Both the position numbers and the translations under genes were made by a program. Shown piece by piece: positions 18,883-32,900 of a stretch of 64,000 nucleotides of DNA. The stretch is from assembly GCF_028389875.1 (NCBI RefSeq), contig NC_084670.1, positions 10,821,383 through 10,885,382 on the forward strand, read 5' to 3'. This DNA comes from Rhea pennata. Its lineage: Eukaryota; Chordata; Aves; Rheiformes; Rheidae. The notes under the pieces are model-generated. The model saw only the letters and a program-made list of their open reading frames with translations, was not told the DNA's origin and ran no database searches. Position 1 is the stretch's first letter. Every line of letters begins with the position of its first letter.

Positions 18883-21800
18883 GTGGATCCAAGTTCCTCC
18901 ATCCCACGCGCACGCAGCACTGCAGGGATGACCTGGGAGCTGCTTTGTAGCTTCGGAAGAGCCAGGATTTCCATGCAAGTGGAGGGTTTTGTTCTCTGGG
19001 ATGTGCAGGGCTGGACCGATGGACACAGACAAGCCACCAGCATCTTGGTGCCTGGATGCGCGGGGGTTAACGGAGCTGGTTCTCCCTCCCAGCAGCGTTA
19101 TCTGTGTGACTCTGTTTCTATCTGACTGCAGGCAACACCGAGTCAGAGCCGATCCCGTGGCGGCAACGGTGCCGCACAGCTCGTCCCTGGGGCTGCGGGA
19201 GAGGGCAGGGGGTGGCTGCTTCTACCCGCAGCCCAGTGCCGGGCACCAGGCGGCTGCTCGAGGGAGCACTGAGGTGCCCAAAGGTCTCGTCTTGCCCCCA
19301 CGTCACCTGATACTTGAAATAACTAGGAGCCCGAGGCACAGATGCAATGAGTTTGGTGTTCTCAGGCTCCAGCAATAACAGCAGGACTCGGTGGCAGACA
19401 CTGGGGGTTGCCTCCTTCCCCAGCCCCAAGCTCAGTAACCTTCCAGTTCTCAGCAAAGCTGCATCTGTGCCCAGTTTATCTCCCTCTGTCCTTTCCTTGA
19501 ACCGAGCATTACTGCCACTTGTCCACCTCCTCAGCCCTCATGGTTATCCCGAAACATTTCCAGAGGTTCCTCGCGTCCCTTCGGCCTGCCAGACTGGCAG
19601 AAGTCTGACTGTTCCCCGCCATACTGTGTGGCCTCCTGTCCCACCTCGCTTTGGTCTCACCCTTCCTGGGTTGTTCAGACATGGTCCCACAGGGTTCTTG
19701 ATCGTTCCTCCACCTCAGCTGGGAATAGGTCCTGCTCACAGCCCAGAAGTTGCCTGTTTTGTCCCAGGACATCCTGTCCCCATTCTCCAATGCACTCTGA
19801 GGTGAGTCCCACCATCCTCTTTCCGTTTCCTTCCATCCACCCACTTCTTTCCGGATGGGATCTCCAATCCCATCTGTATCAGCAAGGCCTCCTGCCATGG
19901 AGTGTCGGCACATTTCGTGAGCTCGCGGCTGGGTTTTGTGCCAAAGTTGTCAGTGAAAAATATGAAATGAGACCAGCTGGAAAAAGCCCAACTTGGACCC
20001 GTCTCGCCCTTTCCATGTGGCATTTGTATCTCGCTCCAGCAGCACTTTTGCTGTCTCCATCAGCCACTGATGCTCCAGCTTATGGACTGCATTAGCAGGG
20101 CCATGAGCACCAGGACTCAGCACTGGCTGCATCAGGGCACTGCAGCTGAGACCTGTGAGTTATACCAAGTTTCTAGAAGTTCATGGCTGTGCTTTGGGGT
20201 CACCAGGCAGATTTCTCCATCTGTTGGCCCTTGGTTGGGAGGCAGATGCAGAAGGTGCTGGGATATCTGCAGTGCCTAGATCTCATTGAGCGTCCTGGCT
20301 GCCATCATCTCCACAGGAACCGGTGCTGGGCCTGGCAACTTGACCTCACACTACCTAGATGTGGCTGTCGCATCCTCACTGAGCATCTTCAGTAGCATTT
20401 CAGTGCCTGTATTTTTTTCAGCATTTCCCCTGCTTTCTTTGCAAACTGGCTATTTTGTTGGATGACAGCGATTGCAGAGTTTATTTAGGGAGTGAACAGC
20501 CTGCAGTGTAGAGTCCAGACTGGGGACCTTGTTTTGGCCTGCCCTGCTCTTGCACCCCACATCTGTTTAAGCTCTTAAGTTCTGGCCCCCTTTTGCTTTC
20601 TTCACCACCCCTGGGGCAACAAGGTCCTTCGTGTATGTCCTTGCTATAACTGGTGAGACAAGCCATGTCCCCTGACTGTCCTGCATCATTCCTGCAGGGC
20701 ACCCCTGCACCTCCAGTTACAACCGCTTGGAAGGTCTGAACTTTCCTGTGCCTCATTTTCCCCAGCTGCCAGCCTGCAGGGGCTCTCAGTCCTCCACGAG
20801 ACAGTGCTGAGCCAGAGCCCGCTGAACCAGGCTTCCAGCCCTGCACGGCATCGCCACCGCTGCGCTCGCTCTGACCTCGGTGCCTCCCACTCCAAGCCCT
20901 CGACTCTTTCTGAACGTCTCTTCTGTCATTTCACGTCCACGTAGTAAAACTCTTAGAAACATGCCCTGGGGAAGCGTGCACCTTTGCAAGGTGCCTCTGC
21001 AACCTCCATCTTAGTTATTACATGCAGTTCAGCAGGACAGAGATGCTCCAAACAGGACTCCCTGTCCCATTATATGCCATCTGCAGGTGGTCCCTGCTGC
21101 AAATGGGTTTTGTCGGGGTTGGAGGAGGATGACAGCAAATGAATTCATGCAGGGCTCAGCAGCAGGTCTGTTAGAACAGGAGCCCCCTGGACCTACATGA
21201 CCTGGATTTGGAGGACTGACCCTACCTGGAGGAGTTCATGGCCAATTCTGCAGACAGTTTTAGCCCCTGGACAAGGGGGATGTAGAGTGAAACATTTCGC
21301 ATCACAAGAAAACCTTCCCATTTGCGACCACAAAATGAAGTTCCTATCTCAAGACTGAGCAGGACTCGTGACAGGTTTCGGAAATGAAAACAAAAGATAA
21401 ATAGGCGAGAAGCTGAACAAAATGCCTTGAACAAGCTGTTGTGGGTCACCTTGAGACAAACTATGGGGGATTTGGAGTATCAACAAAAGCCAATAAATTC
21501 ATATTTCAGGGCAGACTAGAACATCCTGGCTTTTTTTGTGGCTTTTCAGTTCAGCAGCCAAATAGAAAAGTCCACCGTCTGCTCTTCTCCATGAATAATT
21601 GGCTCTTCATCCCTTGCTCTGCTGGCTGATTTCTTCGGTTGAAGAAACATTGGAAACAAATTCATTTGGGGTGAACCAGAGAGGTTTTGGTAATGCAAAA
21701 AGCAAAAGCACAAGCTGGCCTTACCTGAATGGCCTGTTTCACTTTGCCGTTTCAAGACTGGTTGTAACCATTTGGTTGCTGCACACTTATCAGAGAAGCT

Positions 21801-23759
21801 CTGCTCTGCAGCCTCCAACAGCTGTTTCTGTAAAAGCATTAAAATGAAACATCTGGAGTGTTTCAGCAAGAGAAACCTGAGTGTTTTGGGGTCCAGAACG
21901 ACTAAAAAGATCCAAGACAAATTCACAAGTCATCAGGCTTGACCTGAATCTGTTCTTTTCAGCAAGGAAGTGAAAAGCCTTCATCCAAGTATTTTTTTTC
22001 TTCAGCATTTAGTGGGATTAGAAATGCAGTGTCCTGTGCTGGCACAAGTGCCCCTGTGCAGAGCATATCCACACCCTGAAATCCCTCAGCGCTGGGCTTA
22101 GAGGCCATCTCGGCATCGAGACACTTTCTGCTTCTGCTGCGATTACTTCCAATTTTGACTTCTTTTGCTGCAAAGACCAATATAGAAACACTTCACAGCA
22201 TGGCTCTTCCCTTCCCTGGGGAGTCGTCGGCGTCACTTTGCTCTTCCCACTTGCCAGCTCAGAGGCAAAAGAAGAGGTTGAATTACTTTTTCCAAGAAGG
22301 GTGGATTTGGTTTGCAGAAAGATAAGGGCTTAGGGCAGGTTCAGCTCTGCTGAGCCTTTTGCCATCTGGAGCCACTTCTGATTTCCTCCTGGACGCCTCT
22401 TCCATGGCCCGCACACCTCCAGCACTGGCCCACGTAGGCAGCATGAGGGCAAAGAGCAGAGAGCAGAGGGCTTGGAGTCTGGAAAGGGCTTAGAGCAAGC
22501 CACACTGGGCTAGTCGTGGTATCCTGGTGGGTCAGCCCACCCTCAGGTGCTCCTGCTCTGCCTTTCGCAGCTACATGGCCCCTCATCTCACCAGGACGGC
22601 GGCCACTCACGCCTACAGCTGCTGCTTCTTCCGGCCTAGGGCATGGGAGAAGTCACGTCTTCTCCATCCTCGCTGTTTCCTTCCTGGGGAGAAAGGCGAA
22701 AGTAAAGGAGTTGATATCACAGCTGGATTGCTTGGGACGGCATGGAGAGAGAGCTCTCCCCGAGGGTGGGCACTCCTAGCTTCTGCCCCCATGCGAAGTC
22801 TCTGGTGTCTGGTAAGGGGTTGTGCTCCTGCAGCTACCTTGTCTGCAGAGACTCCAGTAGAAAGTGGCTCCCCAGCCCTCACCTGCTTATTGCCGTGGAA
22901 GCTGGAGGAGCGCTGGGTCTCTCGGAGAAGGTCGCGTCACCGTCAAGCGTGGCCGAAGTTGGGGGTGGAGAGAAGGAGGGATGGAAAGGCGGACAGTCGG
23001 GATAGCACCGCGCGCGCTTCACCTCCCCCGGCCGCCCGCACCGCGGCACGGCGGCTCCCGGCTGGGAGCAGCGGTGCGAGCGCATCCCCAGCACCCGGCA
23101 CTCGCCCTTCCCCGGCGCTCTGACAGCAGGCAGCGGCGACCGCCTAGCTCTGAGCCGTGCTGTGGCCAGACGGCCGGGCAGGATCGGACCCCCGGAGCTT
23201 TGCAGGGCAGGGGCTTGCCCGGGCTGCCGTAGGAGAGGACGCAGCGAAGGGTCTGCTCGCGGCGGGCTGAGCGGGGGCAGCTCCGTATGAGCCTCTTCCT
23301 CCGTTTCCCTGCAAGATCTGCATGGTACACGTTAAATATTCGTTGCCTTTCCACTGCCTTGCGCTAGGCAGAGAGGGGATTTTAGGCACAATTTCGAGCA
23401 GTGCATGGCAAAAGCTGCGGTCGCAGCTCCCCCCACACACACTATGTTTTGTACTTGCTTTTGCTGGCTGCACGCTCTGCCGCCGCGCGCCCGGGGGCCT
23501 CGAGGCTCCAGGGCCGATCCGTCCCTGTCCCCGCTGCCCAGCGTGGCCGGGGCGGCCGCACCTGGAGCAGGGACCGGGATCCGAGCGCCGCTTTCGCGGG
23601 ACGGGGAAAGGAGCCGGCGCGCAGCTGCGTGCGGGAGGGAGAGCAACCCCGCATGGGTCCGGCTCCGGGCCGCGCGGCCGCTGCCCTGCCGGCCCAAAAC
23701 ATCCCGAGCATCCAGCGCTTGGAACAACCTGCTTTCGGCAAGCGTCTTCCCTGGAGAGC

Positions 23760-24035
23760 CCGCTCGCTGCAATTAATCTGGGCACGGTTTATGCTAATGA
23801 CTCTCCCCACTTTAAATTATAAATGGCCCTTGGCATGTGTGCACACAAACACACGTGCGCGCGCAGAGCTCCTTTAAGGCCATCATTAGCTGTAATTAGC
23901 GGGATCTGTCACTCATCTTTGGCAGTTAACGATGAGCCCCGAGTCACAGGAATCCGGCGGCAGATAAAATAAACACGATTTCAAACAGTTTGGAAATAAC
24001 AAGCCCTCATTAATCAGACAAGCCCCAAAGGGGAG
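23760..24035 (+). promoter_or_regulatory. AT-rich island with homeodomain-type sites (candidate enhancer)
   Basis: Sharp fall in GC content inside a GC-rich neighbourhood. It carries CATTAGCTGTAATTAGCGGG, AGTTAACGATGAG, CAGATAAAATAAACACG and CCTCATTAATCAGACAAG. TAAT cores, a GATAA and a forkhead-like AAATAAACA core occur close together. Conservation across species would be expected if it is an enhancer; I cannot test that here. Confidence 0.3.
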
Positions 24036-25758
24036 CGCTTGGAAAAGTGCCGGCTTCTCTGCCGTCTCCAAGACAGGGGCTGGGGTGGGCTCGGTGCCGG
24101 CCCCCGGGTGGGCTGAAGGACCAGGGCTCCCAAATCCCACCTCCTTCCCCCAAATCTCCCTTCCTGCGGGATGCAGCACGGCAGGAGGCTTTTGCATCCT
24201 GCGGATTTAGTGGCATGGCTGGGGGCTGGCTGAGCGCTGGGGGCGTCACAGCCCGTTCAGTTCGTGTGAAAGGCCTGAAAATTGGTAAAACGCATCTGAA
24301 ATGGCTCCGGCGTGGCCCATCTCTGGCCCGGGCAGCCGAGGCAAGGCAGGGCTCGGGACCTGCGCTCCGGAGGTGTCCGGGCTTGCAGGAGCCGGCGTGC
24401 GGAGCGCAGGGTCGGCCGGAGGTGCAGCTCTGCCCGGGCAGCCTGGTGGCCGGTCCACCCGGGACAGGGAAGGGTGCAGGTTAGGGACACGTGGGAGGCA
24501 GCCGGATCCGCTGCAGGGCCCCTCGGCACACAGCAGAGCAGTGTTTTGGGAAGGGGCTGCTGTGAGAGAAGTTTCCCAGCGAGCCAAGGAAGGCTTCTAG
24601 CTGTCGCAGCTGCAGCTAAACCACAGCAAATAGGAGGCGAATGGGACACACGAGGCTGGATTATATTACAAAGGAGCAGTCCATCATGGGGTATTTAAAA
24701 TAATCCGCTTAGATGCACAGTAGCAGATTTGGAGTGCTAAGGGAATTGAAGGAGCTGCGGCTTTGCAAGGCTGGATCAGATCTAGTTAAGATGCCACTTA
24801 GGACAGCACATCCCGTCCTGCCTTGCTGCTTGGGGACGGGCACACGGCACCTGCAGCCTCTGCAGGGCACCGCCGCACGTCCGTCCATCCGTCCCCCCAG
24901 GCCAGGGATGGGCCCGCGGTGACACTGGCCACACTGGGACAGGTGACAACATCCCGTGGGGCATTCCCCTGAGAAAAGGCAGTTTCAGTGGTCCGGGCGG
25001 CACTGGCATGACTCTGTGCCTCCTCACTGCACCCGCTCGCCCGGCGAGGCAGCTCGGAGCCGTCTCGGGCAGGGGACGGCCAGCAGCACGCTGAGACGCA
25101 AGGGGCTCCCGGCACGGGGGCCCTTGGGGTGGCAGCCTGGGGGGGGGTCGCAGGGGGGACCCGTCTCTGCTTCGGCGATGCCGGGGAGTTGTCGAAGATG
25201 AAGCTGGGTGACTCTTCCAGTGGCAAATGCCGCCTACTCGGGACGCGGGCTCGCGTGGTGCCGGTGCTGGTGTCCGGGGTCCCGCGAGGCCGGGCACGCT
25301 GCGTGCACGGGGACGGCAGTCCGTCACCGACGGGACAGCCTTCCCCGGGCCCTCCGGGCGCCCTGCGCTCCCCTGGGGCCGGCCGGGCTGCTCTGCCCCT
25401 GCACGGGCTTGCACGTCTGGTCCCTGCGGAGGGCAACGGCTCAGCACTGCCACGAGCTGGCGGGTGCTCTGCTGCGGGGCACGCAGGGCGGCCCGCGGGA
25501 GCGGGGCCTCTCCGAGCATCCTCGCGCTGCTCCTCCGAGACGGGCCGGGAGCTCGGCCCGGAGCTGGCGGTGGCGCTGCCCTTGCCCTTCCCGGTGCCCG
25601 TGCCCTTCCCGGGGCAAGGCGCCCACGAAAGCCGGTGGGCACCGGCTCCCTGCCCTTCGCCGGTGCCCTCCGTCCCGTCCTGCCCCCGCTTTGCTGCTCC
25701 GCTCGCCAGGAGGGCTCGCTCCTGCAGGTTTACCCGCTGTCCCCAGCTCCCCTGAGCA

Positions 25759-25778
25759 TTAATCCGAGGAAGGATTAA
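25759..25778. promoter_or_regulatory. TTAATCC/GGATTAA inverted pair
   Basis: A perfect 7-base inverted repeat, TTAATCC and GGATTAA, separated by six bases. TAATCC is the core site of K50 homeodomains such as OTX, CRX and PITX, and the paired arrangement would suit a dimer. TAATCC cores recur near 24702 and 26576. Confidence 0.35.
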
Positions 25779-26097
25779 GGTTAACAGGCTCCCGGAGCCA
25801 CCCAGCCCTCGTGCCTCCCCCGGCGGACCCCTCTGCCCTGGCCCCGGGGAGGCTCTTCACTCCCCGACCTGCCCCGCGCCGACACCGCGGGCCCCACCAG
25901 CCCCGTGTGCCACAGCCCGCGCTCGCCTGCCCCCGAATCGGGGCCCGCGGGGCCTCCCTGCCGCTTCCACCCCGCCGCCGAGCAGCTTCCCCGCTCCGGG
26001 CGCCATTCGCTTCTGCCCGCTCTCCAGGCGCCGCACGGGTCTGCTCAGCCCTGCTGCCGGGCCGTAGCGAACAGTGTCATTATCTGTTTTTAAATAG

Positions 26098-26098
<1 letters not shown>

Positions 26099-26135
<37 letters not shown>

Positions 26136-26148
26136 ATATGTATATATT
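26099..26148 (+). repeat. (TA)n/(TG)n microsatellite
   Basis: About 13 TA units pass into GTGTGTG and then TATATGTATATAT. It stands alone in a GC-rich surround and is probably length-variable. Confidence 0.95.
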
Positions 26149-29100
26149 TCATTTCTATTTGTGTTGCTACCTGCTTCACAGTGAGCATCACCCCTGTGTC
26201 CCCAGCAGCCCCCAGCCCGCGTCCCCCCCCCCCGCGGAGGCAGCGCAGAGCCCCCGGCCCCACTCCCGCTCCGCCGGCGCCCCTCGGCCCCGCCGCCTTC
26301 ACCCGCCCTGCCCCGCGGGCTCTAATCCCCCTCCTGCTGCCCCCGCAGGATCAGGGACGGGTTATCCCGGCAGCTGTTCCCCACGCTAGCGAGGCCGTGC
26401 GGTGAGGGTGAGAGGCTCTGCCCGGTCCCTTGGCTCTATAAATAAGCGTAAGGAAAACATCCCTCTTCGCAGAAGCGTCTCCTATATTTGTAAGAAGCAA
26501 AGATGCTGGGGTAGAGGCTGAGCTAAGCCTTTAACCAGCCAGATTACGCTTAGCAGGAGCGTTTACCTCTGCCTCTAATCCGCTGGCGACGAAGACGTGC
26601 TAACTCCTTCCCATATTTAACCGGGAGGCTCGGAGGACTCCTGCAAACCGGAGAGCTAAGCCCAAGCCGGGGCCAGAGGGCTCCCCCCGTGCCCCAGCGC
26701 CGTCCCCGGCTCAGCGCAGGAGCAGGGCTGGGGGGACCCGGCGGCCCTGCCACCGAGCCGAATCGTGGTCCCAGCTCTCCGGGGCAGAGCCAGCGGAGCC
26801 GCGTGCGGGGCAAAGGCTCGTTTTGTGCAACAGATTCCTCCGAAAAGGGTCCCTCAGCCATTCCCCACCGGCATCGCCGTGGCCAGGAAAGGGCTGAGCG
26901 CAGGAAACAGCTCTGCTGCGAGGCTCTGCCCCCCGGCAGCCCCAGCGGAGCTGGAGCAGCGCCGGCGCGGACGGAAAGGGCGCCGGGACGAGCCACGCTG
27001 CAGCGGGCCCCGGCGCTGCCGGAGGGTAACGGAGCGGGGCCCGCGGTGGCGCCTTGTCGAGCCCAAAGACCACAACATCGGCTCAATTCGCGACGAGCCC
27101 ATTTGATTTCAGAAAGCAGTTTCTAATGCTCAGCTGAGGGGCTGGGATTTGTTCCTCTGGGGAGGCACCGGCTGGTGAGTTCTCCCTGCTGGCTTGTAGC
27201 AGGGGGAAGGAGCAGTCCGGGGTGGCATTTTGGTAGCCACAGAGCCAGCAATGTCCTTGCAGCATCACCACACGGGCCTGGGTCAAGCTGGAGGGTGCCC
27301 ATGGGCTACTCTGCCGCTGGCCCTGCCGCAAACCAACAAGCCGTGGCCCGAAGCTCGGGCAGGCTCCAGGGCTGCGCGGCACCCTGCAAGGCGCATCCTG
27401 CTCTGATCGCTGCCTCGGGAACCGCGAGCAGCCCCGAGCACGGGAGAGCACGGCACAAGGTCTGTCCCGGCACCGGGGCGGCCAGCGGTCCGGAGCCACA
27501 TCCAAGCTTTGCCGGCTGGGCCGTCAGTCCTGCAGCTGGGCCGAGCGGGAGAAGGACAGTGGCCGGGAGCTCCGGGGAGCTCAGGGCCCACGCAGAGCAA
27601 AAAGGACATTTCTGAGCAAAAATAACTGCTGCTTAAACACAAAAATCAGAAGAAGAGCTTTGGAAGAAACAGTTTGGCAAGTGAAGTCTGTCTTGTTTTC
27701 AGCTGGATTTCGTGTAAGAACAGAAAACATTTGCAGCCGGCACTGGATGGCTGGGACAGGCGAAAGGGAAATTATTATCCCTGGCAGACTCGAGAGGCTG
27801 CTGGAGGACACGAAATCGCTTCCTAGCCCCCTGTGAGCCTGATTCCTGCTAAACTGACCGCGATTCTGATGCTCCTCTCTGCCCTGCTCCCAAAGCTTTC
27901 CCTCCGCTGACTGCGACGCTGCAAACTCAGGGCAAGCCACAGGAACTGGCACCCGCCGCGAGGACCAGCGCGGCCCCAAAACCTTGCGCCTGGCCCTGCT
28001 GAGTCCCCAGCGAGGGGGTGACAAGGTACACGCAGCCAAAGGTTTATCCACAGCACTGGGTACACTGAATTTTGCAGCTTCCAGATACTTGGGCTTCACC
28101 CGGAGCTTTACTTGCATCGATGGCGAGGACAGCCGCAAAAATACCAGCGCTCGGCTCTTCTCGAGGGTAAAGCACCCCGCCAGGGGAGCAACGTCTGCAC
28201 ACCCGCCCCGTCGCCAGCCTTCGGCGACGGCCGCGCTCCAGCCTCTGCGCTCCAGCAGCCGGGAGCCGCGATGCCTCATTAAGGGATTTCGGCGGGAGGC
28301 TCTGCGGGAGCCGGGGACGGGGACGCGCTGCAGCTCGGGCTGACGTCACCGGGCTGGCCGGCGTCGGGCGGCACGCATCGCCGGCAGCGCTGCCGGCTCG
28401 AACGCAGCGAGCATCTCCGCGCTGCAGCCCGCACCCCCCGAAAGCAGGCGGTGGTGCAATCTTCCGAGAAGGCGGCCCCGCTTGGAAACGAGCCCGGAGA
28501 GCTATCGGAGCGGTGTCTTCTCGCGCAGGAAGCTGCCCTCGGGGAAGGGGGAGAGCTGCGAGGCTGGGAAGGTGCAAGGGCAGAGCAGAGCTGCTCCTGC
28601 CAGAACAGGTCTGCTGTCACCCATCTGAGGGCAGCTCTGGGGTCCCGGGGCGGTCACCCCAAAACAACAGGCCGTGCAGAGGGTCAAACAGCAGCTGGTG
28701 CTGGGGTGTGCTGGAAAGATCCCTGAAAGAGTGGCTGAAAAGAGCGCAGATCCTTCTGAGACTGGCGCCTTGCCTACCTGCGCAGGCATGGCCACGCCAG
28801 CGTGGGCACCCGCCTCCCCTCCGCCACGCGCCAGCCCTTTCCTCTTCCCACCGCCGCAGCGAACGGGCTCCTCCGAACTGCCTCTCCCAAGGGAGAAACT
28901 TCTTCAAGGGAATCAGAGCGGCCGCTGGCGCGGACGTGAGCAGCGTGAGCCGTGGTCCCCGAGCCAGCCCGAGGGAACAGCCCGCCGCGGTCGCGCCTTG
29001 CAAAGGCAGAGTTAAGCGCTGAGCACCGGCTTTGCAGGCCGAGGCAGGAAGGAAGCGTGAGCCGAGACAGCAGCGCCAGGACTGAAATGTCCTCTGACTT

Positions 29101-29999
29101 CTGGGAACCGTGAGGTATTGGAAATTTCCCTGTGGCACGGCTGTTTCAGCGGTTCCTGTGCACTGGCCCGCAGCCTGGCTGCGCGCAGCCCAGCGAGGAT
29201 GAACCCCCGGGGCCGGAGCCGTGCTGCCCCGTAACTCGCGGGTGCTCAGCGACAGCCCGGGCCAGGGTGGCGGGCGGTGAGTGCCGCCAAGCCGCCAGCC
29301 GCCGGCCCCGGCGCGGCCTCCTCGGACAAAGGCAGGAAGCCCAGCGCCGCGGAGGTGCTTCCTGGCTCGGTCGTGGCCCCGGCTGCGCTGCCGGCCCCGG
29401 AGCAGCGGCACCCCGAGGGCTGAGCCGGCCTCTGCGTGGTTTTTTGAAACTGCTCGAGTGGTTTCTTCTGAGGTTGGGGTTTTCCCTGCTTTTCCTTTGC
29501 TCTCTGCAAAACCAGGCATCAGCACAGCCCTGCCGTCTCCCCCAGCACCGCCACACTGGGACCAGTGCAGAGCAGGGGCTCACCTGGGCATGGCCAGAAC
29601 TGAAGCTGCTCCCTCTGGGGTTAATGTTCACAGCATCACCTTCAAGTGTTAAACTGGGCTTCAGAAAGCACCTGGCAATAGAAAATTCATGTCATGTGTT
29701 TCCAGACTTGGCACTCAGATTTGAGCAGGGTTTTGCACGCCAGATTACAGCGAGCAATTGCAGGGCGGCTGGCCAGAGCGGCCCCAGGCTCCGCGCAGGA
29801 GTCGTGCCTGCTCTGGCAGGAGATCAGGTCAGGCCCCGAGCAGGTCGCAGCCCTGCTGCGAGCTTTTTTGCACCCAGACTTGCTGCACTCACAGCCCCGG
29901 GTCCCCATGCAGGGAGGGTGGAGGAGGAAATGTGGCCTCGGCCCCTGCCCTTTGGGACACATCATGGGGCAATGAGCTGCTCTGGCCACAGGCATCCCG

Positions 30000-32900
30000 T
30001 GGATGCCACCAGCAGCATGCTTGGGGCACCGCTGCCAGCTGCCCCGTCAGAGGCATGTCCTGGGAAGGCAGGCAGAAGCTTTTGCCTAGATCAGCTGGGC
30101 ATTTTGTGGCATATCGGCTGTGTGGGGTCTCTCCCGGAGGTCTGAGCTGCTGAAGGACCTGTACAGGCCATTGCTAATGGAGACTTTCCTCCCTTGCAAT
30201 TTTCTTCTAAGCAAAGGAGTTTCCCCTCTCCAACACCCCTAAATTCCTCCAAGCCATAGCAGTAGCCCAAGGCCTCCATCTGGGCCAGGATCCTGCCTTC
30301 AGGCATGAGCACTGATCTACCTTCGTGAACAGAGCATAAGAGCTAACTAGCTCTGTGTGTGTAACATGGGCTTTCCATGGCCAGACTCTCCCAGTTCCAG
30401 AAATCAGCAGAAATCCTACACCATGGGTGCCTCTAGCCCAGCGAATTCAGTAGCCACTTCTCCTCCCTGAAGGCATCTAACCAGGCTTCAAGCCCATGTC
30501 CTAATTTGGCCCCTGCGGTGGATAAACTCTACATATGTAACGGGGTGCATGAAGACAGTCTGAAACCTGCCCAATCCCTGGATAAGGATTGTTGCTAGAG
30601 AACGAGGAAGAAGGAAAACACATGATTTGGTCGCCAAAGGTTTTGGGTTATTTCCCTCTCAGGAATGTTGCCTTGTTAGTTGAAGCCAAGGGCTCCCTTT
30701 CTCTGCTGCATGTTGCCAGCCGCTGCCTGGCGTGGGTCTGAGCAGTGATGATCCCAGGCAGCGGTAAATCCCTTTTGCTCAAACCCCGCAGAGACTCTCC
30801 GAACATCAAAAGCCTTGGGCTGTGCTCTGCTGTCCTGACCAGCCACCAGTCCCCTGCAAAGGTCCCCTCCCAAGTTAAACAGCCTCCTAAATTTCCCCTT
30901 GGAAACCAAACAGTGCTCTGTGCAGAGGGAGCAGAAGAGGAAGGGAGGGCAGTTGCTGAACCACATGTTAAAAAAAATCTGGCCAGGTTTCCTTCCTCCC
31001 TGAGCCATTTTGCTGCCAGCCCTGAATCTACAGTGACCTAGCTGTGATGTGGAAAGAAAATTAGCCATCCTCAGTGGTGAGTTCTGTGCCCGTGTCTCCA
31101 TTTGGCCTGCCAACAGCAGGTAGCATCATCCATCCATTCCTCCTACGCACCCTGCACTAGGTGAGTTTGCCCCAGACAGTCTGGCACACAGACAGGGTGG
31201 CTTGTAGCTGGGGCAAACAGTTGCGTTTAGAGGCTACCATGTGGCAAGCAGATCTGCACTTTCCCTTGACCATCAGGCTGCGGCCAACATAGCTATAGGA
31301 CCTGGGTATGGCAAGAGGCAGTTCTGCAGCCAGGACTGGGATGTATCCCATGGGAACACCCTGGCTTGCCCTGCTCTCCTCCTGGCTGTCCCCGGGCAGG
31401 GCTGATGCCTAGCTACACAAGCTCTGAGGGTCGTGCTTGGATGGGGAAGGGAACCCAAAGTAAATGAGGTGAACTGCCTGAGGATGGGGGTTTGCAGCCA
31501 GTACGTAGCATGGATGCAAGCAAGCAGGGCTCTGATGCGTGTGCATGTGTGTGCATGCTGCATGTAGCCAGGAGCACGCGCCACACGACGCCTTCACCCG
31601 TTTCGCCACATTTAGTCATCATCTGCAGCCTTTCTAACAAGCAGATCGCCAAATTTCAACTAATGCACCCAAACAAACAGCAACAACCGCTGGGAAATGT
31701 TTTTCCCAAGGCCTCGGAGACAGGTCACACAAGCAGGGCTGCTGAGCGGTCCCGTTTCTCTCCTCCCAGCCTACTGGGAAGGGGGCCAGCTTGGCTCGCG
31801 CAGCCCTTTGTGAAGGCAGGACTGGTATGTTCACCACAAGCTATAGATGGCCCAGCTGCTAGTTACAGTAAATCTGAGTAAGTTGTTTTGGGCAGAGCAT
31901 TTGAAGTCCCACAGGCAGCAAACTAGCCGTGTCCTACTGGCACAATCATATCCTGCTTCAGGCGTCTCCCATTTCCAGCGCACCAGTTTGCTTTCCCAGC
32001 ACTGACCCGCTGGGCCGTGCAACACGGCTCTTTACAGCCCGCCGGGTGAGTCTCCGTCATCGGCACAAAGCAGCTTTCTCGGGGCTTCCCCACCTTCCCG
32101 GATGCAGCTGAGTCTCGGGGAGAGCTCCTCAGTCGGAGAGCCGGAGAGCTAGGTCGGTGCACCAGCATTCGCCACCACGGGCTTGACTCTCGGTGTCTCG
32201 GAAATTCAAATCCTCCTGGCACTGGTGGGGAGGGATTCTGGGGCGCTTGATGCCCACAGGCACAGTCCTTTGCTGGTGCTCAGCAAACTGCTCCCCAGCC
32301 ATGGTATTGCTGCTCCTTTCTCCCCGAGCTGCGATCCGGCTGCAGGTAGCAACAAGCCCCATTAGAAGGGCAGGGGGGTTTTCTGCTTTCTTGGGTGAAT
32401 GTGAAATCCTTGCCTCTGTAGTGGCCAGCGGATGCACCTGAAGCATTTCGTTAGTCCTTAGACTTAAGGAATTTATGGGTGAAGATGCCTGCTCCAGCTC
32501 TCTTCACGAACGGGGAACCCCAAGCATTGGGAAATGACAAGAACTGGCTTTATAAAGAGGAGTATCTTTGAGCCTTTGGGACCACATTTTGCATTTTGCT
32601 CTCCCTAAACCACAAAGAGCAATTTCCCCTGCTCTCATGTCGCTGGTGGACATCCTGCTTGGGGCTGCAAAGGCTGTTCCACATCTCTCTGCACGTTTGA
32701 ACACCTCAGTGGTCCAAAGGAAGGCAAGCTACACGATGGGGAGAGGCTCAGCTCTGCCTGGTAGTAGGACGTGAACAACAGAGCAGGAAACAGAAAACAA
32801 GGCCCTGAGTCACCAAGGACAGATCACCTCCCAGAAGCTGAGACCCGACCAACCTTTCTACATCCCTGACCCAGCGGCCAGGGAAGCACTGCCACAGAGC

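Larger units (their letters stand above)
14260..20000 (+). other. PIK3R3: Long intron, part 1: GC-rich islands and old SINE
   Basis: In the long form, intron 7 spans 49,113 bases (14,260-63,372). This first part holds a MIR-like SINE at 15957-16131, CpG-rich islands at about 16380-16760, 17180-17440 and 18050-18620, an AT-rich motif cluster at 16771-16920 and two small tandem repeats. There are no exons with recognisable peptides on either strand. Confidence 0.65.
20000..30000 (+). other. PIK3R3: Long intron, part 2: no gene recognised
   Basis: Mixed sequence with GC-rich blocks at about 22.9-23.7, 25.0-26.05 and 28.2-29.4 kb alternating with plainer sequence. It contains a TA microsatellite at 26099-26148, an AT-rich island at 23760-24035 and a K50-homeobox-type inverted repeat at 25759-25778. 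Open frames here, including two of more than 280 codons, are compositional. Confidence 0.6.

Noticed and set aside
24782..25642. 286-codon minus-strand frame
   Set aside because: Arg/Pro/Ala-rich, overlaps several equally long plus-strand frames and shows no recognisable domain or exon borders.
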